Position numbers and translations under genes: made by a program | Assembly: GCA_030587525.1 (NCBI GenBank) | Contig: JAUQYW010000010.1 | Span: 1 to 13,349 of the forward strand | Direction of reading: 5' to 3' | Source: Candidatus Sigynarchaeota archaeon | GTDB lineage: Archaea > Asgardarchaeota > Lokiarchaeia > Sigynarchaeales > Sigynarchaeaceae | DNA length: 13,349 bases | The notes under the pieces: generated by a model | The model's database searches: none | Told to the model about the DNA's origin: nothing | What the model saw: the letters and a program-made list of their open reading frames with translations, nothing else | Shown here: positions 7,633 through 13,349 of the stretch, piece after piece | How positions within the stretch are numbered: the stretch's first letter is position 1 | Layout of the letters: each line of letters starts with the position of its first letter

Positions 7633-9459
7633 ATGGCGAATACACCAATGAAAATGAACCGCGCGACGCCGTGGTCGCAAGCCCAGGTGGATAAAGCCCG
7701 GCCCGTCGTGCAGCGATGGTTGAAATTCACGACGGCGTGGCTACGGTTCACGGCAGGCTTACTCGCCCCGTTGTTTTTTTCCATCGACGTCATTGTAGGA
7801 ATACAAACCTACACGAGCGGCTATATCATGCCCTGGGATTTCGCGATCATGGTGATACGCGGCATCGGGGGCACGGTGCTCTTCCTGGTCGGCGCGTGGC
7901 AAGCCAAGAACCATGCAGGGCCAATATTCATCGCCCTCGCCCTTGCCGGCATTGGAGTTCTGGTTCTAGACCCGTTTTCACGGCCGTTTTTCATCTCGTT
8001 CCCTCTCGCGTGGCTCTGGATCTTGTTTTTCATGGGCGCGGGGTCATTTTGTCTCGCGATGTGCGTGTTCCACGTGATCGCCTTGAATCTTGACCGACGA
8101 AATCGCGGTTTTTCATTTTTCCAGCAAGCGCTGAGCGGTCTCAAGAAGGATAACCATGTTGCCGTCCTCGCCATCGTGGTTATGGCGGGATTCGGGACGA
8201 CGTTTATGGTCATGATCAACCGGACCGTAGGCGCCGTGCCTATCACGATAATGCCGAAGGAATACCAGATCCAATTTCGCTTCTGGGCATCAGGCAACCC
8301 CTCCGATTACACGAGTGGCATCTGGTACCGCAACGGGACTGCTATACTTGACGCAATGTCGCGCCACGGCGCGACCATTCAGAATGTGCAATTCTGGCCA
8401 CCAGACGAGAATGGTCTCGTTGAAACCTTTTCTCCCAATTACTTGTTTTCAGCCGCCAACTCTATTAACACCACCCTTGGTTGGTTCAAGGAGCTTTACC
8501 CTGGCATTAAGTTTCAAGTCTATGCCTCGGGTATCGGATATAATTCCTCTGGAAATTATGAAGGCTCTATCTACACACCCGCCCTTATCAAGCGCACTGT
8601 GAACATGTGCCGCGATTTCAACATCACGAACGTCGTGGGCCTCTACAGCGACTGGGAAGGCGGGCTCAAGTATGCCAACCGCACCATGAACGCGTGGAAC
8701 CAGGCACTGCTGACCGACGCCTTCGCGTACGTCCGCCAATACTTCCCGAACTGGACGCTATCGTGCTGCTCCGGCACGGCGGCGTACTGGGATTTCATCG
8801 ACGATGACGACGATTTGCAGTACTTCCGGCGGGACAACATCTTCAACCCGTGGTGGGACGATTATGGTCCCATGATATACCGGTGCGGGAATACCGGCGC
8901 CACGAACGCTGATCCATGGACCTACGAGGGCGCGTATGGTATCTATGGAAACGCGAAGGTTGTCGTTGATGGCATCATGGATGGTGACGAATCGCGGGCG
9001 AGCATGTGGATCGGCATAACGGGTGCTCAATGTTACAATCCCAATTTCACGATCTACGAGCACGGCGAGCCCATTGGATTCGGCGAGAGCAAGGGATTCG
9101 ACAATTTGTGCAGGGATATTCTCATCTTGAAGCACTTCGGCATCCCGACCGTGTCGTTTTTCAAGGCAACCAACGATAGCGACCCCGTTCCGCTCGATTT
9201 CTTCAACGTATATGGTTCCGATGCCCTCGATCGCCTCAACGCGACCGTGAACGGCCCGAATTCGACGCAATCCTTCACGATCTGGTCAGATCCTATGTTT
9301 ATGATGAAGAATGGCCTGTGCTTGACCGATTACTTGCTCAATTTCGACCGCTTACCATGGATGGTCGTTGGTGGGCTACACGTGCTCTGCGGGATCCTGT
9401 TCGCGGGTTCCGATCGTTTGAAAATCGTGATCGGAAGGATGATCAAGCGAAACCGCTAA
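7633..9459 (+). CDS. Polytopic membrane protein with large sequon-rich, barrel-like ectodomain
   Basis: 608 residues from the ATG at 7633; a GTG at 7624 lies five bases after GGGAG and is an equally good start. Five hydrophobic segments (about 34-56, 70-90, 95-113, 122-150, 175-197) precede a region of about 375 residues, then a last helix (574-592) and a basic tail (KRNR). This fits an external central domain and a cytosolic C terminus. All 11 N-X-S/T sequons fall at or after residue 196, supporting that topology. The ectodomain alternates strands and helices in an apparent eightfold pattern: QIQFRFW, IQNVQFW, IKFQVYASG, ITNVVGLYS, WTLSCCSG, GPMIYRCG, ASMWIGITG and PTVSFFKAT are the candidate strands. 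Asp340 and Glu342 in SDWEGG follow strand four, a frequent site for glycosidase acids. A sugar-active role is only a guess. Five consecutive Asp (about 390-394) could bind metal. Confidence 0.85.
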   Translation: MANTPMKMNRATPWSQAQVDKARPVVQRWLKFTTAWLRFTAGLLAPLFFSIDVIVGIQTYTSGYIMPWDFAIMVIRGIGGTVLFLVGAWQAKNHAGPIFIALALAGIGVLVLDPFSRPFFISFPLAWLWILFFMGAGSFCLAMCVFHVIALNLDRRNRGFSFFQQALSGLKKDNHVAVLAIVVMAGFGTTFMVMINRTVGAVPITIMPKEYQIQFRFWASGNPSDYTSGIWYRNGTAILDAMSRHGATIQNVQFWPPDENGLVETFSPNYLFSAANSINTTLGWFKELYPGIKFQVYASGIGYNSSGNYEGSIYTPALIKRTVNMCRDFNITNVVGLYSDWEGGLKYANRTMNAWNQALLTDAFAYVRQYFPNWTLSCCSGTAAYWDFIDDDDDLQYFRRDNIFNPWWDDYGPMIYRCGNTGATNADPWTYEGAYGIYGNAKVVVDGIMDGDESRASMWIGITGAQCYNPNFTIYEHGEPIGFGESKGFDNLCRDILILKHFGIPTVSFFKATNDSDPVPLDFFNVYGSDALDRLNATVNGPNSTQSFTIWSDPMFMMKNGLCLTDYLLNFDRLPWMVVGGLHVLCGILFAGSDRLKIVIGRMIKRNR

Positions 9460-9531
9460 ATATCGCCGTGATTGATTCTTTCAATCTATCTTTATTCACC
9501 AACCCTTTGCTAGCCGGCTCCAAAGCATACC

Positions 9532-9539
9532 TTTTTTAT
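9532..9539 (+). promoter_or_regulatory. TATA-like box of the penicillin-acylase-family gene
   Basis: TTTTTTAT is centred about 26 bases before position 9562. That gives a start site about 20 bases ahead of the TTG codon and leaves the ribosome binding site within the leader. Suggestive only, since the upstream gene could also read through. Confidence 0.4.
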
Positions 9540-9569
9540 CGAACCCGGCCTAACCCTCGTTTAACAAAC

Positions 9570-9575
9570 AAGGTG
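9570..9575 (+). promoter_or_regulatory. Shine-Dalgarno site supporting a TTG start
   Basis: AAGGTG lies seven bases before the TTG at 9583. An in-frame TAA at 9562-9564 rules out a start further upstream, and the next ATG (residue 16) falls inside the hydrophobic signal segment and would remove the basic n-region. The TTG is therefore the likely initiator. Confidence 0.75.
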
Positions 9576-9582
9576 CATCGCA

Positions 9583-12285
9583 TTGAAACGCACATTATAC
9601 GGGAAGTTCGGCGGTTCCGTTGCGGGAATGGCAGTGTTGATCATTGTCTTGACCGTTCCCCTAGGGGGCTTGCCGGCATTAGGTGGATTGCTAAATCCTA
9701 TCGGCGGGATCTGGAACGGGGCGAGGGACGCGGAGTACCCGACCATGACCATCGTGTCAGGGACTGGCCATGGTGGTACCGTGTACCGTGACGCCCTCGG
9801 CATCCCGCACATCTTCGCGAACACGTACAATGACCTTGCCTTCATCATGGGATATCTGCAGGCGGTCGATAGGCTATTCAGCATGGATTGTATGCGGAAG
9901 CTCATGGCCGGGAGAATATCGGAGATCATGCCGGATCCGGCCATGATCGAAAGCGACAAGTTCATGCGGGTCATGGGCCTCGCGCGGAGCGGCCGGGAAC
10001 TCTGGGACAAGATACTCGTCGACGCGCCATTCGATCCCGAGTTACAAGTCATTATCGATGGCTTGGAAGCCTATTGCGCGGGCGTGAACAAGTATATCGG
10101 CGAGATCACGCCCTTGCGATTGCCGTTCGAGTATAAATATCTCGGAATTTCCCCGGACGCATGGACCGTTTACGACGTGATGACGCTCATCAAGTACATG
10201 ACTTACTCGCTAGCCTTTGATTCCTACGACATCTTTATGACTATGGTCAAGGATGCAACGAGCTTGGCCGTGGTTAACGAGCTGCGACCGATGGAACCGT
10301 TCGATTTTGAAACCGTCGTGATCCCGGACTTTTTCAACGACACGTCTGGCGGGACACCGAAAGCAAAAGGCGCGGCCAATAAGGACGGCCCGATCTCGTT
10401 CGGGAAGAGCGGGCTCGAGTCGATCGCCGGGTACATGCACGATCTTGAAAGCTTGATCGGGTTGTTCAGCCGGACGGACAAGATCTGCTCGCGCGATACC
10501 ATCGTGAGGGCATGCTCGAACAACTGGGTGGTCAACGGGAGCCTTTCCTATTCCGGATATCCCATCATGTGCAATGACCCGCATATGCCGCTCATGCTGC
10601 CGCCAATATGGTGGGAATTTCAATTCTCGAATATCACAGATTCAGGTGATTGCGTCTACGGCGTCAGCTTCCCGGGAACGCCCGTGGCGCAAATCGGGCA
10701 CACCACAAGCATCAGCTGGGGGGCGACGGTCACGTCGTACGACGTAACGGATTATTATTACGAGCAATTCAATGCGGCGGGCACGAAGTACTTGTTTAAC
10801 AAGACAGAATGGCGGGACGTCGAATCCGTGACGGAAATCATCAAGGTGAAGGGCCAGCCGGATATTCCCTTGACGATCAAGTTCACGCGGCACAATTGGA
10901 CCGCGCAAGATGATTTCCGGTGCCCCATTATCACGGATTCGAGCATCTTCGGTTCCCTGTTTTCGGGATTCGCGAACATCTCCATGAAATGGGCGGGGCA
11001 CGCCCTTGATTACGGCATCATGAAAGGCTTCTTGCGGCTGAACAAGGCCCGGAACATCAACGATTACATGGATGCTATGCGCGTGTACAACGCGCCCGGC
11101 CAGAATTTCATTTTTGCCGACATCAGCGGCAACATCGCCTTGTACCCGAAGTCGAATTATCCCGTGAGGAATGCCACGGGAATGCTCAAGGACGGCCGCT
11201 TCATCATGAACGGCAGCAGTGGGGAAGACGAGTGGACGGGGTACATCCCGTTTGAATGGATTCCTCACAAGATCAACCCGTCCCAGCAATACCTGGCATC
11301 GAATAACCAGCGCACGGTCAACACGACCGAGTACACGCGATATTACTTGCAAAACGTGTTCGAAAATTCGTACCGGGCACGGCGCATCAACCAGTTGCTC
11401 AAGAACGAATCCACATCCAACAAGCTGAACAGCACGAACATCACGATCGAGAAAATGATGGCTTTCCAGACCGATTATTACGACGTGGCGGCCGAGTCGT
11501 TTGTCCCGTTCTTGCTGGACGCGTTCAATGCTATGCATGACGAAGGCGTGCCCAACACAGGCGCGACTGAGTTATTGAACATCTCGATCACCGCGCTCGA
11601 CGCGTGGAATCGGAGCAGTGGCAGGTGGATCATGGACAAGGCCTTGGTCGCGCCGACTATCTTTGACACGTGGCTCGGCCATTACCTCCTTGCGACCATT
11701 GGTGACGAGTTTGAAGCCGCCGGCATGTCATCCACCATGATTGCCGCTGCAGGTGACACGCTCGTGGATTTTCTCGAGAACCTGACGCGTCATGACCAAA
11801 ACTCCCACTGGTTCGACGACGTGTCGACCACCAGCAACACGGAAAATGCCACGACGACTATGCTCGCCGCGTTGAACGAGACGATTGGCGAGTTGATGTC
11901 CATTTCCGGGAATAATTTCACGAACTGGACGTGGAGCAACTTCCACGTGCTCGACGTGGAATATTTGCTCGGCGCCATCCCCGCGTTCAACATCCCGCGG
12001 CGCGGCATCTCCGGGAGTGGCAGGACGCTAAATATCGGGGTGGGGGAACCAGTCCAGGCAGGACCATCTATGAGGTTCATCGCCGACCTTGCACGGATCG
12101 CCAACATTTCCTTGTACAGCGGCTACTTGACGGTCATGGGCGGCCAATCGGGCAACCCGGCGAGCTCGCATTACACGGACAACTTCCAGATCTGGATTAA
12201 CAACGAGTACCACCAGATTTTGTTCCCGAGAGGAATCGACGCGTATCCGGCGGCCGAGATCCATTCGACCGTGCTATTCTCGTGA
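9583..12285 (+). CDS. Penicillin acylase (S45) family Ntn hydrolase, secreted or membrane-anchored
   Basis: 900 residues starting at TTG. A basic n-region and hydrophobic stretch (about 14-37) form a signal peptide or anchor. The family's N-terminal signature follows at about 68-115: RDALGIPHIFANT, GYLQAVDRLFSMD and GRISE. The self-cleavage site is SNNWVVNG, with Ser312 as predicted N-terminal nucleophile, giving a chain of about 311 residues and one of 589. Later landmarks are GHTTSISWGATVTSYDVTDYY, the oxyanion Asn in LASNNQRT, and near the C terminus GGQSGNPASSHYTDNF (from about 853). Members hydrolyse amide bonds of penicillins, acyl-homoserine lactones or other N-acyl compounds; the substrate here is unknown. 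The residue before the nucleophile is Cys311 rather than the usual Gly. Twenty N-X-S/T sequons support life outside the membrane. A small membrane protein gene follows after 15 bases. The family call is firm. Confidence 0.95.
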   Translation: MKRTLYGKFGGSVAGMAVLIIVLTVPLGGLPALGGLLNPIGGIWNGARDAEYPTMTIVSGTGHGGTVYRDALGIPHIFANTYNDLAFIMGYLQAVDRLFSMDCMRKLMAGRISEIMPDPAMIESDKFMRVMGLARSGRELWDKILVDAPFDPELQVIIDGLEAYCAGVNKYIGEITPLRLPFEYKYLGISPDAWTVYDVMTLIKYMTYSLAFDSYDIFMTMVKDATSLAVVNELRPMEPFDFETVVIPDFFNDTSGGTPKAKGAANKDGPISFGKSGLESIAGYMHDLESLIGLFSRTDKICSRDTIVRACSNNWVVNGSLSYSGYPIMCNDPHMPLMLPPIWWEFQFSNITDSGDCVYGVSFPGTPVAQIGHTTSISWGATVTSYDVTDYYYEQFNAAGTKYLFNKTEWRDVESVTEIIKVKGQPDIPLTIKFTRHNWTAQDDFRCPIITDSSIFGSLFSGFANISMKWAGHALDYGIMKGFLRLNKARNINDYMDAMRVYNAPGQNFIFADISGNIALYPKSNYPVRNATGMLKDGRFIMNGSSGEDEWTGYIPFEWIPHKINPSQQYLASNNQRTVNTTEYTRYYLQNVFENSYRARRINQLLKNESTSNKLNSTNITIEKMMAFQTDYYDVAAESFVPFLLDAFNAMHDEGVPNTGATELLNISITALDAWNRSSGRWIMDKALVAPTIFDTWLGHYLLATIGDEFEAAGMSSTMIAAAGDTLVDFLENLTRHDQNSHWFDDVSTTSNTENATTTMLAALNETIGELMSISGNNFTNWTWSNFHVLDVEYLLGAIPAFNIPRRGISGSGRTLNIGVGEPVQAGPSMRFIADLARIANISLYSGYLTVMGGQSGNPASSHYTDNFQIWINNEYHQILFPRGIDAYPAAEIHSTVLFS

Positions 12286-12286
12286 T

Positions 12287-12293
12287 GAGGGTG
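12287..12293 (+). promoter_or_regulatory. Shine-Dalgarno site of the small membrane protein
   Basis: GAGGGTG begins just after the acylase stop and lies seven bases before the ATG at 12301, a near-ideal spacing. It supports translation from a message shared with the acylase. Confidence 0.75.
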
Positions 12294-12300
12294 AACCGAC

Positions 12301-12720
12301 ATGGATGCGAAAAACTTTGGCCGGAAGATACTGATCTCGGAGAACGTCGTTCTTGGCTTATGCGCGGCGATCGTTGCCGCGTTCTTGCTCGAGCTCGCGG
12401 GCATCGTCTATTTGATGCTCGTGGCCGGTGGTGTTGCGGGATTCCTCGCAAAGAAAGGATGGAAGAGCTTCCTCGCGGGATTCTTGGGTGTCATGATTGC
12501 GTGGAGCATCTATTTCATCCTATTTGCAGCGCAAGGCCCGCTCGCTGCATTCTTGGACTTGATTGGCAATGCAATCGAGATGCCTGGCAGCATTCTTTTG
12601 ATCGCGGCCGAGTTGATCGGGGGATTCCTTGGCGGGATTGGTGCCCTCGTGGGTGCATTCTTGACCCAGATCCTCCTTGGAGAACGGCACGGCAAGGAGA
12701 ATGGTCCAAAGAAGGACTGA
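12301..12720 (+). CDS. Small Gly/Ala-rich membrane protein
   Basis: 139 residues, not recognised. A short charged N terminus is followed by hydrophobic segments at about 14-31, 33-50, 55-76 and 97-126. The last is long and rich in Gly (ELIGGFLGGIGALVGAF), with spacing that favours tight helix packing. The C-terminal tail is charged (GERHGKENGPKKD) and probably cytosolic. The protein could be a pore-like, anchoring or structural membrane component; no catalytic or transport signature is visible. It starts 15 bases after the acylase stop with its own good ribosome binding site, so it is probably made together with the acylase and may serve it at the membrane. A T8 tract follows the stop. Confidence 0.85.
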   Translation: MDAKNFGRKILISENVVLGLCAAIVAAFLLELAGIVYLMLVAGGVAGFLAKKGWKSFLAGFLGVMIAWSIYFILFAAQGPLAAFLDLIGNAIEMPGSILLIAAELIGGFLGGIGALVGAFLTQILLGERHGKENGPKKD

Positions 12721-12730
12721 CATTCTCAAT

Positions 12731-12741
12731 TTCTTTTTTTT
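12731..12741 (+). terminator. T-tract terminator of the acylase operon
   Basis: TTC followed by eight T starts 10 bases after the stop of the small membrane protein, in the gap between convergent genes. There is no hairpin, which matches archaeal T-tract termination. Confidence 0.6.
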
Positions 12742-12782
12742 CAACGTTTCAAGGAAAATTCATACCGTCCGGTGGACACGCG

Positions 12783-12807
12783 AAAAACAGGAGAGTTTAA
12801 CGAAAAA
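12783..12807 (-). terminator. T-rich terminator of the small GTPase
   Basis: Read on the minus strand, two T5 tracts lie 9 to 34 bases past the GTPase stop. Weak but correctly placed, back to back with the terminator of the plus-strand operon. Confidence 0.4.
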
Positions 12808-12816
12808 GGAGGAAAT

Positions 12817-13349
12817 TCAAGCCAAGTTCGGGTCGTACGGAATCTTGTTGTAATCAAAAATGCTTTTCACGAGCAATCGGAACGCTTCGTCGACCTTCTC
12901 GCCCGTCTTACTGCTGGTCTCGATGTATCCTTGCATGTTATGCGATGTAATGAACTCCCTGCCGAAATTGGGTTCGATCGCGGGGAAGTTCGGGTCGACC
13001 ATGTCGAGCTTCGTGCCCATGAGGACGATGGGCATGTTCTGATCTTCCTTGCGGACGATCGGGAGCCACGAGCTTTCAAGCGAGAACGTGGTTTGCATGC
13101 GCGTTAAATCGAAGAGGAGCAGCGCACCCTTGGCACCGCTAGCGTAGGTCGGAAGGAGGAAGCGGAACCTTTCTTGACCACCAAAGTCCCAAAGCTGCAA
13201 GGTGCATTCAACGCCACCAAACGCGATGTTCTTGAGATGGAATTGCACGCCAATGGTCATGGAGGTATCGGCGATAAATCGATTTGAAACATATCTGTGC
13301 AAGAGCGTGGTTTTACCTACGCCCCCTTCCCCGGCCGTGAGCACTTTGA
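12817..13349 (-). CDS. Ras/Rab-like small GTPase (5' end outside window)
   Basis: The frame runs off the right edge. The first visible residues are KVL, so the GTG at 13344 is an internal Val and only a few N-terminal residues are missing. All GTPase boxes are present: P-loop GEGGVGKT, switch I Thr in SMTIGVQF, switch II WDFGGQERF with the catalytic Gln, G4 as TKLD (Thr instead of the usual Asn) and G5 as ETSSK. About 180 residues is normal for the Ras superfamily. The C terminus ends YDPNLA with no cysteine, so prenyl anchoring as in Rab or Ras is excluded and membrane contact would need a partner. Proteins of this type are greatly expanded in Asgard archaea. It binds GTP and probably acts as a switch; effector and pathway are unknown. 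It converges with the acylase operon and is not in one operon with the 7TM pair. Confidence 0.96.
   Translation of the reverse strand, partial: KVLTAGEGGVGKTTLLHRYVSNRFIADTSMTIGVQFHLKNIAFGGVECTLQLWDFGGQERFRFLLPTYASGAKGALLLFDLTRMQTTFSLESSWLPIVRKEDQNMPIVLMGTKLDMVDPNFPAIEPNFGREFITSHNMQGYIETSSKTGEKVDEAFRLLVKSIFDYNKIPYDPNLA

Noticed and set aside
9470..9486. Inverted repeat GATTG-7 bases-CAATC after the barrel-like membrane protein, followed by T-rich sequence.
   Set aside because: Only five base pairs, AT-rich, with no strong T-run. Too weak to call a terminator.
10642..11538. A 298-codon open frame antisense to the acylase.
   Set aside because: It lies wholly inside a gene with clear family motifs; its composition is that of a mirrored coding frame (Arg, Val, His and Asp rich) and it shows no domain.
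1..13349. CRISPR arrays, insertion sequences, integrase or attachment sites.
   Set aside because: I saw no regularly spaced repeats, no transposase-like protein and no terminal inverted repeats. The genes form ordinary operon-like runs.

Overview
The window most likely comes from an Asgard archaeon. The main evidence is a Ras-superfamily small GTPase at the right edge with an intact P-loop and switch II (WDFGGQE), of the type abundant in Asgard genomes. T-rich terminators, TATA-like boxes, leaderless or Shine-Dalgarno starts and heavily sequon-loaded surface proteins also fit an archaeon. Base composition looks close to balanced rather than AT-rich, which argues against the low-GC Lokiarchaeum type. 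I cannot place the lineage further.

The layout has four blocks. (1) Positions 1-4495, plus strand: an operon-like run of two tandem neutral-ceramidase-like hydrolases (the first cut by the window edge) and an AMP-forming acyl-CoA synthetase. It ends in a T-rich terminator. (2) Positions 4548-7367, minus strand: a small, probably leaderless protein with a possible PH-like fold. It is followed by two tightly linked membrane proteins, each with seven predicted membrane helices and a C-terminal soluble domain that looks like a longin/roadblock module. (3) Positions 7633-12720, plus strand: a polytopic membrane protein with a large sequon-rich ectodomain whose secondary-structure pattern suggests a (beta/alpha)8 barrel, then a secreted or anchored penicillin-acylase-family Ntn hydrolase, then a small Gly/Ala-rich membrane protein 15 bases downstream. 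(4) Positions 12817-13349, minus strand: the small GTPase, cut by the right edge.

Two themes stand out. One is amide and lipid chemistry. Two ceramidase-like enzymes without signal peptides sit with an acyl-CoA synthetase, and a secreted acylase lies a few kilobases away. Together they could free acyl chains from N-acyl amides outside and inside the cell and activate them to acyl-CoA. Archaeal membranes are not built on fatty acids, so such chains would more likely be food, signals or a minor lipid pool. The other theme is signalling: two tandem 7TM proteins carry cytoplasmic domains resembling modules that in Asgards and eukaryotes regulate small GTPases. The second theme is the best candidate for an undescribed system, but it rests on my reading of secondary structure and needs structure prediction to confirm.
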